Assembly: GCA_013388425.1 (NCBI GenBank)
Contig: JACADV010000086.1
Coordinates: 1 to 64,000, forward strand
Origin: Thermoanaerobaculaceae bacterium
Lineage (GTDB): Bacteria > Acidobacteriota > Thermoanaerobaculia > Thermoanaerobaculales > Thermoanaerobaculaceae
DNA length: 64,000 nucleotides
Direction: 5' to 3'
Shown here: one piece after another, positions 24,126 to 32,348 of the stretch
Position numbering within the stretch: position 1 is the stretch's first letter
Layout: each line of letters opens with the position of its first letter
Notes under the pieces: model-generated
Database searches by the model: none
The model's input: the letters and a program-made list of their open reading frames with translations, nothing else
Told to the model about the DNA's origin: nothing
Made by a program: the position numbers and the translations under genes

Positions 24126-25604
24126 TCAGGGAAAGGCTTCGCTGGGGGAGCCATGGTTGAGGAGGCGAAGGAGCTCGTCCCGGCGCACCTTGCCCCGCTC
24201 CGAGACGGGGAGCTCGCGGACGAAGACGATGCGGCGCGGCACCTTGTGGGGCGACAGACGCTGGCGACACGCCGACAGGACGGCCCGGACGGTGAGGCCA
24301 GCGCCCGGCTCCACCGCCACCACGGCGGCAACCAGCTCCCCACGGTGGGGATCGGGCAGGCCCAGGACGGCAGCTGCCGTCACCCCCGGCAGGGCCTCCA
24401 GCACCCGTCGCACCTCGTCGGGGTGGACCTTCTTGCCGGCCACGTTGAGGAGGTCCGCCACCCGGCCGCTCAGGGTGAGCTGGCCCGCCTCGTCCAGCAC
24501 CCCCCGATCGCCAGTGAGGAAGCGACCCGGGGAGAGGATGGCGGGGTCGGAGGGCGGCACCGTGCCCGCCGCCACCGAGCGCGAGCGGACCAGCACGCGC
24601 CCCTCGGTTCCCGGGGGTTGCGGGTGCCCCGCCTCGTCCACCACCTCCACCACCACCCCCTCCATGGCCGTGCCCACGCAACCGGCGCTGGGCCGCGGTT
24701 CCTCGCGCCGGTCGTAGGTAATACCGCCACACTCGGAGGAGCCGTAGAAGACGTGGACCGGGTGGCCGGTGGCGCGGTGGAACGCCTCGGCGTCCGCTGG
24801 CAGGAGGGGCGCACCGGCAGCCAGGCAGACCCGCAGGGAGGCGGTGGTCTCGGGCGTGGCGAGGGTGGCGACGGCACGGATCATGGCAGGCACGGCGGGG
24901 AAGTGGGCCACGCGAGCGGCGGCGAGGGTGTGGGCGAGCGCACCGGGGAGCGCTGAGCTGGGGAGGGCCAGCGGCGTGCCGGCCAGGAGGGCGGGGACGA
25001 GGCACGACCCCAGGCCGTAGGAGTGGGTCATGGGGATGGCCGCCATCGTCACGTCCTGGGGCCGCACCCCCATGGTGTGCATGATCTTCACCGTGTCGGC
25101 CACGAGCTGCCGGGCCGTCACCGCCACCGCCCGCGGCTGTCCCGTGGAGCCGGAGGTGAGCTTGAGCACTGCGGTGCCGGGCGGCAGCACCACTGCCTCC
25201 AGGGGGGGGCCCACCGCCAGGGCGAGGAGGCCGTCGGACCACACCACGCCCAGCTGGGCGAGCCGCTCCTGCGAGGCGAGGATGGTCTGGGCACCCACCG
25301 TGGCCGCGCAGCGGGCCAACTCGTGCATGGGCGCCGCCGCATCCACCAGCGCCACCCGCGCCCCCAGCTCTCGCAGGGCCAGGAACGCGGGGACCAGCCC
25401 CCCGGCGTTGGGCAGCGACAGCGCCACCGTGGCCCCCGGTTGGATGTGCTCCGCTAGTGTGCCGGCTAGGGCGGCCGCCGCCGCGGCTAGCTCCCCCCGC
25501 CGGGCGACTACGGTGCCGTCGGGCCCCAGGAGGGCAGGCGCCTGCGGTGCGCGCCGGGCGAGGCGGTGGAAGGCACGCACCAGCGGGCAGTGGATCTCAT
25601 TCAT
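24126..25604 (-). CDS. AMP-forming acyl-CoA synthetase/ligase family protein
   Basis: A 492-residue adenylating enzyme from ATG 25604, overlapping the upstream gene by 8 bases. Motifs in order: P-loop VLKLTSGSTGQPRAVAVTA (about 150), YGSSECGGITYDRREEPRPS (A5-like), GRFLTGDRGVLDEAGQLTLS (A7, Asp binding ATP ribose), GRVADLLNVAGKKVHPDEV (hinge) and the catalytic lysine in SERGKVRRDELLRL. It activates a carboxylic acid to an acyl-AMP and probably transfers it to CoA or a carrier protein. The substrate is not deducible. It follows an amidohydrolase and a cNMP-binding protein in one overlapping operon, an unfamiliar grouping. Confidence 0.85.
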   Translation of the reverse strand: MNEIHCPLVRAFHRLARRAPQAPALLGPDGTVVARRGELAAAAAALAGTLAEHIQPGATVALSLPNAGGLVPAFLALRELGARVALVDAAAPMHELARCAATVGAQTILASQERLAQLGVVWSDGLLALAVGPPLEAVVLPPGTAVLKLTSGSTGQPRAVAVTARQLVADTVKIMHTMGVRPQDVTMAAIPMTHSYGLGSCLVPALLAGTPLALPSSALPGALAHTLAAARVAHFPAVPAMIRAVATLATPETTASLRVCLAAGAPLLPADAEAFHRATGHPVHVFYGSSECGGITYDRREEPRPSAGCVGTAMEGVVVEVVDEAGHPQPPGTEGRVLVRSRSVAAGTVPPSDPAILSPGRFLTGDRGVLDEAGQLTLSGRVADLLNVAGKKVHPDEVRRVLEALPGVTAAAVLGLPDPHRGELVAAVVAVEPGAGLTVRAVLSACRQRLSPHKVPRRIVFVRELPVSERGKVRRDELLRLLNHGSPSEAFP

Positions 25605-26568
25605 GACCTTTGCGCAGCCGTTGCACCATTGTTTCCACCGTGGCGCGGGCGCGGCGCTGGTAGAACTCCTCCAACACCGTACGGACGCGAGGGTGGGCCG
25701 CGACGATGCGCTCCAGATCCTCGGCGAGGATCTCGATGAGCGTCACCGCTTCGCAGGCCACGATGGTGGCCGTGCGGGGGCGGCCGGTGAGCACGGCCAC
25801 TTCCCCGAAGAACTCCCCGGGTCCCAGCTGGGCGAGAACCACTTCCCGACCGGCGGGGTCGTTGGTCCGAACCTCCACCGTTCCCGCCTCGATGAGGAAG
25901 AGGGAAACCCCCGGATCCCCCTCGCGCACGATGATCTCGCCCGGTGAGAAGCTGCGCACGCTGGTGGAGCTCAGCAGCTCCTCCAGCGCCTCGAGGGGGA
26001 AGGCGGAGAAGAACGCGGAGGCTTCGCGCTCGCGCTGGAGCTGCTGGGGGCTTGCTTCCGGCACGAGCACCGCTGTCGCTGGAGCCGGCAGCTCCACGGG
26101 TGCCGGTGCGGCTGGCGCGGGCGGCGTTGCGGGTGACACCGGTTGCGGCGGGGCGGCGGGTGGAGGGGGGGTGCGTGGGGGGCGAGTGGTCGGGGGTGGG
26201 CTCGGCATCGCCCGCTGGAGGCGTTCCCGCTCTGCCTTCTCCGCCTCCTGCTGGCGGGCGATGAGGGCGGCCAGCTCCTTGGTCACCTCCGTGCGGTTGG
26301 GGTCCAGCCGGAGGATCTTGTTGGTCACGGCAATGGCGCGGGCGTGAAAGCCATGATCGGCAAAATACTGGGCCAGCTTGCGGTACAGCTCGATGGCGCG
26401 CTCGCGGTCGCCAGCCAGACCGAGGATCTCCGCCTGGCGCAGGAGCAGGTTGAAGTTCTCCGGGTGCTTCTTGAGCTCTTCGGCAATGGCTTCGTGCGCC
26501 GAGGCGTAGTCCCTCTTTGCCAGGTATTGGTCGAGCAAGTCGATGCGTGCTCTTGGCCTGAAGATCAT
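25597..26568 (-). CDS. TPR and cyclic-nucleotide-binding domain protein
   Basis: A 323-residue protein from ATG 26568, overlapping the amidohydrolase stop (ATGA). Residues about 1-95 are TPR-like helices (LDQYLAKRDYASAHEAIAEE, LLLRQAEILGLAGDRERAIE), followed by a coiled segment and a 60-residue Pro/Ala linker. Residues about 190-305 form a cNMP-binding (Crp-like) barrel: LLSSTSVRSFSPGEIIVREG, SLFLIEAGTVEV, PGEFFGEVAVLTGRPRTATI (phosphate-binding cassette with FGEVAxxxxxPRTAT). There is no DNA-binding domain, so it is not a transcription factor. It may regulate the co-transcribed ligase or assemble a complex in response to a cyclic nucleotide. Confidence 0.82.
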   Translation of the reverse strand: MIFRPRARIDLLDQYLAKRDYASAHEAIAEELKKHPENFNLLLRQAEILGLAGDRERAIELYRKLAQYFADHGFHARAIAVTNKILRLDPNRTEVTKELAALIARQQEAEKAERERLQRAMPSPPPTTRPPRTPPPPAAPPQPVSPATPPAPAAPAPVELPAPATAVLVPEASPQQLQREREASAFFSAFPLEALEELLSSTSVRSFSPGEIIVREGDPGVSLFLIEAGTVEVRTNDPAGREVVLAQLGPGEFFGEVAVLTGRPRTATIVACEAVTLIEILAEDLERIVAAHPRVRTVLEEFYQRRARATVETMVQRLRKGHE

Positions 26569-27893
26569 TCCCACCCCAACCGAGCGGCGAGAGCCGTGGC
26601 GGCCGCCCGGGCGTCGCGGCGAATCTCGCTGGCATGCGCTGTCACCAGTTCCCCCTCGCGAACCACCGGTTCGCCGTCCACGACGACGTGGCGCACGCTT
26701 TCCACCCCGCCACCGTACACTACCACGGTTGCCGGATCGGTGAACGGCTGCAGCGCCCAGGCGTCGAGGCTCAAGACCACGAGATCGGCCCGCCACCCCG
26801 GGAGCAGGCGGCCCACCTGGGCCAGACCCGCCACCTCGGCGCCGCGCCAGGTGGCCATCTCCAGCACGGTCCAGGGGTCCACCGCACCGGCACCGTGGCG
26901 GAGGTTGTGCAGCGTGCCGGCGAGGGCCATCTCGTGGAAGATGGAGAGCCGGTTGTTGCAGGGTGGGCCGTCGGCACCCAGCCCCACGCGCACGCCTCGG
27001 GCGAGGAGCAGCGGCACGTCCGCAATGCCGGAGGCCAGCTTCAAGTTGGCGCCCGGACAGTGGGCGACGCCGGTGCCGCGCTGGGCTAGGAGGGTCACCT
27101 CCTGGGCATCCAGGTGGATGCAGTGGGCGAGGACGGTGCTGGGCCCGGAAATCCCCACGGAGTCCAGGAACTCCACGTTGCCACGCCCGGTGGCGCGGCG
27201 CACCGCCTCGGTCTCCTCGCGGTTTTCGCTGGCGTGGGTCTGGAGGATCCAGCCGTGCCTGTGGGCCAGCCGAGCGCTCTCGCCCAGGAGCCGCTCAGAA
27301 CAGGAGAGGGCGAAGCGCGGGGAGACGGCGTAGCGCAACCGCCCCCCGCAGGCGCCGTGCCACCTTTGCCCGGAGCTTTCGGCACTGGCCAGGGCGTCCT
27401 CGGTGGTGGTGGCGAGCCCCTGGGGCACCCCCTCCCCTGAGTCCATGAGGCACAGCCCGGAGGTGAGGCGAATCCCCAGCTCCTGGGCAGTCTGGAAGAT
27501 GGCGTCCTGGTGGCGGGTGGTGCCCATGTCCAGGGCCGCCGTGGTGCCCGAGCAGAGCAACTCCGCGATCCCCAGGCGTGCCGCGGCGGCCACCTCCTCC
27601 GCCGTGAGGGCCGCCTCGTACGGCCAGATGTGTGCTTGCAGCCAGCGGAGCAACGGCAACCGTTCCGCCCGGTGGCGGGCGAGGCTCTGCACCACGTGGA
27701 CGTGCACCTGCACGAAGCCGGGGAGCACCAGGGCGCCATGGGCGTCCAGCGTCTCGTACTCGCCCTCCGCCACGACCCGACCCACCTGGGCGATGCGGCC
27801 CGCCTCGACGAGCACGTCCCCCTCGAAGCAGAGGCCCCGCTCGCTCATGGGTACCACCGTGCCACCGCGCAGGAGCAACCGCCGACTCGCCAT
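26565..27893 (-). CDS. Amidohydrolase, 5'-methylthioadenosine/S-adenosylhomocysteine deaminase-like
   Basis: A 442-residue metal-dependent hydrolase from ATG 27893. Family features: VLPGFVQVHVHVVQSLARHR (HxH metal site), LLRWLQAHIWPYEAALTAEE, LQTHASENREETEAV (His and Glu), STVLAHCIHLDAQEV, GVAHCPGANLKLASGIADVP and VRVGLGADGPPCNNRLSIFH (catalytic Asp). These match the MtaD/TrzA branch, which deaminates adenosine-type compounds, but guanine- or triazine-type substrates cannot be excluded. The start lacks a good Shine-Dalgarno sequence; CAGAAT 9 bases upstream may be the promoter. It leads an operon with the cNMP protein and the AMP ligase and is divergent from the histidine kinase. Confidence 0.82.
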   Translation of the reverse strand: MASRRLLLRGGTVVPMSERGLCFEGDVLVEAGRIAQVGRVVAEGEYETLDAHGALVLPGFVQVHVHVVQSLARHRAERLPLLRWLQAHIWPYEAALTAEEVAAAARLGIAELLCSGTTAALDMGTTRHQDAIFQTAQELGIRLTSGLCLMDSGEGVPQGLATTTEDALASAESSGQRWHGACGGRLRYAVSPRFALSCSERLLGESARLAHRHGWILQTHASENREETEAVRRATGRGNVEFLDSVGISGPSTVLAHCIHLDAQEVTLLAQRGTGVAHCPGANLKLASGIADVPLLLARGVRVGLGADGPPCNNRLSIFHEMALAGTLHNLRHGAGAVDPWTVLEMATWRGAEVAGLAQVGRLLPGWRADLVVLSLDAWALQPFTDPATVVVYGGGVESVRHVVVDGEPVVREGELVTAHASEIRRDARAAATALAARLGWE

Positions 27894-27984
27894 CCCGCCG
27901 CGATTCTGGGGAGCGGAGGCGCCGCTGTCAAACGGACCGCGGCGCAACGCCGCGTGGTGCGCGGGTCCCCCGGCTGTTGCGGGC

Positions 27985-27990
27985 TATACT
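27985..27990 (+). promoter_or_regulatory. -10 box for a leaderless histidine-kinase transcript
   Basis: GC-TATACT at 27983-27990, exactly 6 bases before ATG 27997. There is no Shine-Dalgarno sequence between, so transcription probably begins at the ATG. Confidence 0.55.
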
Positions 27991-27996
27991 CACGCG

Positions 27997-29352
27997 ATGG
28001 CCCGCGGCCCCCGGCTCCGACTCGGTCAGCTCGTCCTCTTTGCCGTGGTGGTGGTGCTGCTCAACTTCCAGTTCACCTGGTGGGTGGTGAACTCGCTGCG
28101 GGAGAACCGGAAGGTGCTGGAGCTGGAACGGGAGCTGGCCCGGGCCGCGGCAGCAAACGTGGCCCTGGAGGTGGCGCAGCACTTGGAGAAGGCGGTGCAG
28201 CGCCTGGTGACGGTGCCGTACGGGGTGATCCCCGCCGCCACCGAGGAGTTCCCCGTCCTCGAAGTGGTCCCGCAGCGTGCCAGCGGCTTCGAGTGGCAGC
28301 GCTCCGGTTCGGTGTTGGCGCTGGTCTGGCCCTTGTCGCGGCAGCGCAGTGCGGTGGCGCAGCTCGATGTGGCTGCCCTGTCGCGCTGGTTGGCGTCCAC
28401 CCATCCAGCGTACCGGCTCGTGCGCGCCACCGACGGGGGGGGAGCGCCGGGGCAAGCGGCGCTCCCGGAACCCCTTTCGGGGTGGGCCGTGGTGGGGGAA
28501 GAGGAAGGGTGGCAGCAGGTTCGGGCGGCATACCGGCAGCGCGTGGTGGCGGTGGTGGGGGGGGCGGTGTTCTTCTTTGCTGCCATTGGCGTAGCGGTGG
28601 GGGTGCTGTGGAGCGTGTTGCGGCGGGAGGGGATGCGGGAGCTGCAGCACCAGAACTTCGTCTCGGGCATCACCCACGAGCTCAAGACGCCCATTGCCGG
28701 TATCCGGCTCGCCATCGAGACGGTGCTGTCGGGGCGCGTGGACGCTGCGGGCAGCCGGCAGTTCCTCTCCAACGCCCTCGCCGACGCGGATCGTCTCGCC
28801 GACCTCGTCACCAAGGTGCTGGAGGTCACGCGGTTCGCCGGTGGGGCACACCGCCTCCAGCTTGCGCCCAACGACTTGAGCCAGCTGGTGGAGGAGGAGC
28901 TTGCAGCCGCCGAGCGCCACGCCAAGGTGCGCGGCGTGGTCCTGGAATCGGCCATCGAGCCGTTCATCCAGGCGCCCTTTGATCCCGAGGCCCTCGCCAT
29001 CGTCATCTCGAACCTCCTGGAAAACGCCCTCAAGTACGCGCAGGGGAATCCCCCCCGGGTGTGGGTGCGTTTGCGGGTGGTGCGGGGCGAGGCGATCCTG
29101 GAAGTGGAAGACACCGGTGTGGGCATTTCGCCCGAGGAGCTGGAGGCGATATTCGAGCCGTTCTACCGCTCCTCGGACGAGGTGACGCGGCGGACACCGG
29201 GGACGGGGATCGGGCTCTTCGTGGCGCGGGAGATCGTCGCGGCTCACCGGGGGCGCCTCGTGGCGTGGAGCCGGGGGCGGGGGCTGGGGGCGGTTTTTCG
29301 GATGGTGTTGCCGGGAGCGAGCGTGGTCTCGGAGGACGAACTTTCGGAGTAG
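27997..29352 (+). CDS. Membrane sensor histidine kinase
   Basis: A 451-residue kinase. Membrane helix 1 (LVLFAVVVVLLNFQFTWWVV) and helix 2 (VVAVVGGAVFFFAAIGVAVG, about residue 185) flank an extracytoplasmic sensor of about 150 residues that I do not recognise. The HisKA domain has the H-box FVSGITHELKTPIAGIRLAI. HATPase motifs are NLLENALKYAQ (N), DTGVGISPEELEAIFEPFYR (G1/F) and GTGIGLFVAREIV (G2). It should autophosphorylate on His and signal to the OmpR-type regulator encoded 21 bases downstream. The stimulus is unknown. Confidence 0.9.
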   Translation: MARGPRLRLGQLVLFAVVVVLLNFQFTWWVVNSLRENRKVLELERELARAAAANVALEVAQHLEKAVQRLVTVPYGVIPAATEEFPVLEVVPQRASGFEWQRSGSVLALVWPLSRQRSAVAQLDVAALSRWLASTHPAYRLVRATDGGGAPGQAALPEPLSGWAVVGEEEGWQQVRAAYRQRVVAVVGGAVFFFAAIGVAVGVLWSVLRREGMRELQHQNFVSGITHELKTPIAGIRLAIETVLSGRVDAAGSRQFLSNALADADRLADLVTKVLEVTRFAGGAHRLQLAPNDLSQLVEEELAAAERHAKVRGVVLESAIEPFIQAPFDPEALAIVISNLLENALKYAQGNPPRVWVRLRVVRGEAILEVEDTGVGISPEELEAIFEPFYRSSDEVTRRTPGTGIGLFVAREIVAAHRGRLVAWSRGRGLGAVFRMVLPGASVVSEDELSE

Positions 29353-29373
29353 GATGGGGAAACGAGGTGAACC

Positions 29374-30075
29374 ATGGCGAGCAGGATCTTGATCGTGGAG
29401 GACGAGAAGCACCTGGCCGAGGCGTTGGGCCACAACCTCAAGTTCGAGGGGTACGACGCGGTGGTGGTGGGGGACGGGGAGACGGCGCTGGAGCGCCTGT
29501 CCAACGAGGAGTTCGATCTCGTGGTGCTGGACGTGATGCTGCCGGGGATTTCGGGGTTCGAGGTGTGCGAGCGGCTGCGGGAAGCCTCCAACCGGGTGCC
29601 GGTGCTGTTCCTCACGGCCCGCACCACCGACGCGGACCGTCTGGCGGGGTTGCGGTACGGCGGCGACGACTACATGACCAAGCCGTTCCTCCTGGAGGAG
29701 CTGGTGCTGCGCATCCGGGGGATTTTGCGGCGGCAGGAGTGGTACCAGACGCCGGTGGCGGAGCGGGGGGTGTTCCGGTTTGGGGAGAACGAGGTGAACT
29801 TCCGCACCTTCAAGGCGCGGGGGCCCAGGGGAGAGGTGCAGCTCACGGAGAAGGAGTGCATGCTGATGAAGCTGCTGGTGGAGCGGCAGGGGCAGGTGGT
29901 GTCGCGGGAGCTGATCTTGGAGCGGGTGTGGGGGTACAGCTACGGTTCCTCGTCGCGCACCATCGACAACTTCATCGTGCGGCTGCGGCGCTACTTCGAG
30001 AAGGACCCGCGTCGGCCGGTGTATATCCACTCGGTGCGCGGTGTGGGCTACCGCTTCACCCCCGACGGGAAGTAG
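29374..30075 (+). CDS. OmpR/PhoB-family response regulator
   Basis: A 233-residue regulator from ATG 29374 behind GAGGTG. The receiver (1-120) has Glu9/Asp10, phosphoacceptor Asp53 (VVLDVMLPGISGFEV), Thr in LFLTARTTDADRL and Lys in DDYMTKPFLLEEL. The C-terminal winged helix (about 140-230) has VQLTEKECMLMKLLVERQGQ and the recognition region SSRTIDNFIVRLRRYFEKDP with IHSVRGVGYRFTPDGK. It is the cognate regulator of the kinase just upstream. Its targets are unknown. Confidence 0.93.
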   Translation: MASRILIVEDEKHLAEALGHNLKFEGYDAVVVGDGETALERLSNEEFDLVVLDVMLPGISGFEVCERLREASNRVPVLFLTARTTDADRLAGLRYGGDDYMTKPFLLEELVLRIRGILRRQEWYQTPVAERGVFRFGENEVNFRTFKARGPRGEVQLTEKECMLMKLLVERQGQVVSRELILERVWGYSYGSSSRTIDNFIVRLRRYFEKDPRRPVYIHSVRGVGYRFTPDGK

Positions 30076-30094
30076 CCGACTCCCCAACTGGCTC

Positions 30095-30123
30095 TTGACT
30101 TGGGGCGGGGCAGGCCCTAGCAT
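30095..30123 (+). promoter_or_regulatory. recA promoter
   Basis: TTGACT at 30095-30100, a 17-base spacer and TAGCAT at 30118-30123. Transcription would start near 30130, about 54 bases before ATG 30184. I could not recognise a LexA box in or around it. Confidence 0.7.
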
Positions 30124-30183
30124 GCTGGCGGGCTTCGAGGCCAACCCGTCCACGCCTGGACCCCTCACGAGTGGAGGACTGTC

Positions 30184-31212
30184 ATGGCACCGGTCGATCA
30201 GGAGAAGTTGAAGGCACTGGAGACCGCCGTCACGCAGATCGAGCGGCAGTTCGGCAAGGGCGCCATCATGCGGCTCGGTCAGCAGGAGGCGGTGAACGTC
30301 AACGTGATCCCCACCGGTTCGCTGGGGCTGGACGCGGCCCTGGGCGTGGGTGGTGTGCCGCGCGGGCGGGTGATCGAGATCTTCGGCCCCGAGTCGTCCG
30401 GCAAGACGACGCTGGCGCTGCAGGTGGTGGCCCAGGCGCAGCGCAGCGGCGGCCTGGCTGCGTTCATCGACGCCGAGCACGCCCTGGACCCCGAGTACTG
30501 CGGCAAGCTGGGTGTGGACGTGGACAACCTGCTCGTGGCGCAGCCCGACAACGGCGAGCAGGCGCTGGAGATTGCCGAGACCCTCATCCGTTCTGGTTCC
30601 GTGGATGTGATCGTGGTGGACTCGGTGGCGGCGCTCGTGCCGCGGGCCGAGCTGGAGGGGGAGATGGGCGAGGCGGCGGTGGGGCTGCAGGCCCGGCTCA
30701 TGTCCCAGGCCATGCGCAAGCTCACCGCCATCGTTTCCAAGTCCAAAACCTGCGTCATCTTCATCAACCAGATCCGGGAGAAGATCGGGGTCATGTTTGG
30801 CAACCCGGAAACCACCACCGGCGGGCGCGCCCTCAAGTTCTACGCCTCTGTGCGGCTGGATATCCGGCGCATTGGCCCCATCAAGTCGGGCGAAGAGGTG
30901 GTGGGGAACCGGACTAAGGTGAAGGTGGTAAAGAACAAGGTGGCCGCGCCGTTCCGGGTGGCCGAGTTCGACATCCTGTACGGCGAGGGGATCTCCAAGG
31001 CCGGCGAGCTCTTGGATCTGGGGTTGGAACACCGGGTGCTCTCCAAGTCGGGTACCTGGCTGTCCTACGGCGACACCCGCCTTGGGCAGGGGCGGGAGAA
31101 CGCCCGCCAGTTCCTCAAGGAGCACCCCGAGGTGGCCGAGGAGATCGAAGCAAAACTGCGGAGCATGCTGCCGAGTCTGGTGCGCCCGTCGGCGGGGGCG
31201 GACGAAGGGTGA
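30184..31212 (+). CDS. recA: Recombinase RecA
   Basis: A 342-residue RecA with GGAGG 7 bases before ATG 30184. Signatures: the N-terminal helix [15 protein letters not shown], Walker [55 protein letters not shown] (Walker B and L1), [20 protein letters not shown] (L2) and [17 protein letters not shown]. It binds single-stranded DNA, drives homologous recombination and stimulates LexA self-cleavage. There is no intein and no recX downstream. Length and domains are normal. Confidence 0.98.
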   Translation: MAPVDQEKLKALETAVTQIERQFGKGAIMRLGQQEAVNVNVIPTGSLGLDAALGVGGVPRGRVIEIFGPESSGKTTLALQVVAQAQRSGGLAAFIDAEHALDPEYCGKLGVDVDNLLVAQPDNGEQALEIAETLIRSGSVDVIVVDSVAALVPRAELEGEMGEAAVGLQARLMSQAMRKLTAIVSKSKTCVIFINQIREKIGVMFGNPETTTGGRALKFYASVRLDIRRIGPIKSGEEVVGNRTKVKVVKNKVAAPFRVAEFDILYGEGISKAGELLDLGLEHRVLSKSGTWLSYGDTRLGQGRENARQFLKEHPEVAEEIEAKLRSMLPSLVRPSAGADEG

Positions 31213-31305
31213 GGCTGACGCGGTGGAGCGGGGGCGGCGCAGCGCGGGGGCAGTGGCCGGTGCTCCCGCCCCCGCGGCCTTGGCTCCGCTAGGGGGAGGT
31301 GGACG

Positions 31306-32307
31306 GTGAAGGCATGGGTGGCGCCCCGCTACGGTCCTCCCGAGGTGCTCGAACTCCAGGAGCTGCCGGATCCCCAGCCGGGTCGCGGCGAGGCGGTGGT
31401 GCAGGTGCGCGCCATTGGCTTGAACTTTGCCGACTGCGCGGCGCGCATGGGGGTATACCCGCGCGTCCCCCGGCCGCCCTTCGTCCCCGGCATGGAGGTG
31501 GCGGGGGACGTGGTGGCGGTGGGTGAAGAGGCGGAGCCGTCGCTCGTGGGCGCGCGGGTGGCGGCGGTGCCCATCTTTGCTGGCCATGCGGAGGCGGTGC
31601 GGGTGCCGGTGAGCCACCTGCGCCCCCTCCCTGCCGGTGTGGATTACGTCACGGCAGCGGCCTTGGCGGTCACGGGTATCACCGCCGATCACGGGCTGCG
31701 CACCGTGGGTCGCCTGCGCCCCGGCGAGCGGGTGGTGATCACGGCGGCGGCGGGGGGGGTGGGCACGATGGCGGTGCAGATGGCGGCGGCGGCCGGGGCG
31801 CAGGTGGTGGCCGTGGCCTCCACGCCGGCCAAGCGGGAACTGGCAGCGCGCCTGGGTGCTAGCGCCACCTACGGCTACGAGGAGTACGCCACGGCGGTGC
31901 AGGGCGGGGTGGACGTGATCTTTGATTCGGTGGGCGGCCGGCTGTTCCGCACCGGGTGGCGGGCGCTGCGCGGGGACGGGCGGTACATCCTCTTCGGTTT
32001 TGCCGCGGCGGTGGGGCCGCGGCGGGTGCGGTGGCTGCGCTCGGTGTGGGAGCTGGCCAGCATGGGTGTGGTGATCCCAGCGCTGTTGGTTTCGCCCTGC
32101 CGCACCCTGGCGGGCTTCAACCTGTCGCTGGTGCCGCACCTGGCTGCCGAGATGCACGAGCGGTTCGACCGCCTCCTGGCGGCCATCCAGGGTGGCACGC
32201 TGCGAGCGGTGGTGGGGACCACCGTCCCCTTTGCCGAACTGCCGCGTGCCCACGCCCTCCTGCAGGGGCGGGGGTCGGTGGGCAAGGTGGTGGTGACGGT
32301 GCCCTAA
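31306..32307 (+). CDS. Medium-chain dehydrogenase/quinone oxidoreductase
   Basis: A 333-residue MDR-family oxidoreductase from GTG 31306 behind GGAGGTG. The GroES-like N-terminal half has LPDPQPGRGEAVVQVRAIGL, NFADCAARMGVYPRVPRPPF and VPGMEVAGDVVAVG. The NAD(P)-binding half has VVITAAAGGVGTMAVQMAAA, and VDVIFDSVGGRLFRTGWRAL follows. The zinc-ligand cysteines of alcohol dehydrogenases are absent, which places it with the zinc-free quinone oxidoreductase/VAT-1-like group using NADPH. The substrate is unknown. It lies 93 bases after recA and may be co-transcribed with it. Confidence 0.85.
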   Translation: MKAWVAPRYGPPEVLELQELPDPQPGRGEAVVQVRAIGLNFADCAARMGVYPRVPRPPFVPGMEVAGDVVAVGEEAEPSLVGARVAAVPIFAGHAEAVRVPVSHLRPLPAGVDYVTAAALAVTGITADHGLRTVGRLRPGERVVITAAAGGVGTMAVQMAAAAGAQVVAVASTPAKRELAARLGASATYGYEEYATAVQGGVDVIFDSVGGRLFRTGWRALRGDGRYILFGFAAAVGPRRVRWLRSVWELASMGVVIPALLVSPCRTLAGFNLSLVPHLAAEMHERFDRLLAAIQGGTLRAVVGTTVPFAELPRAHALLQGRGSVGKVVVTVP

Positions 32308-32336
32308 TCGCTGGCCGAGGGGTGCTCGGGTTGCGC

Positions 32337-32342
32337 TACACT
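32337..32342 (+). promoter_or_regulatory. -10 box for a leaderless NtrC-type regulator transcript
   Basis: GC-TACACT at 32335-32342, 6 bases before ATG 32349, with no Shine-Dalgarno sequence. The geometry is identical to that of the histidine kinase at 27997. Confidence 0.5.
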
Positions 32343-32348
32343 CCCGGC

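Noticed and set aside
30076-30183. LexA operator upstream of recA
   Set aside because: No GAAC-type or CTGT-type dyad could be seen around the promoter; the organism's LexA motif is unknown to me, so nothing was annotated.
31228-31275. Inverted repeat GCGGGGGCGG...CCGCCCCCGC after recA as a terminator
   Set aside because: The loop is 28 bases and no T-tract follows; such GC-rich complementarity is easily found by chance here.
27928-32253. Very long open minus-strand frame (about 1,440 codons) opposite the histidine kinase, response regulator, recA and oxidoreductase genes
   Set aside because: It is low-complexity (His/Pro/Arg/Gln-rich), matches no family, and mirrors codon-position GC bias of the well-supported plus-strand genes. 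It is a high-GC shadow, not a gene.
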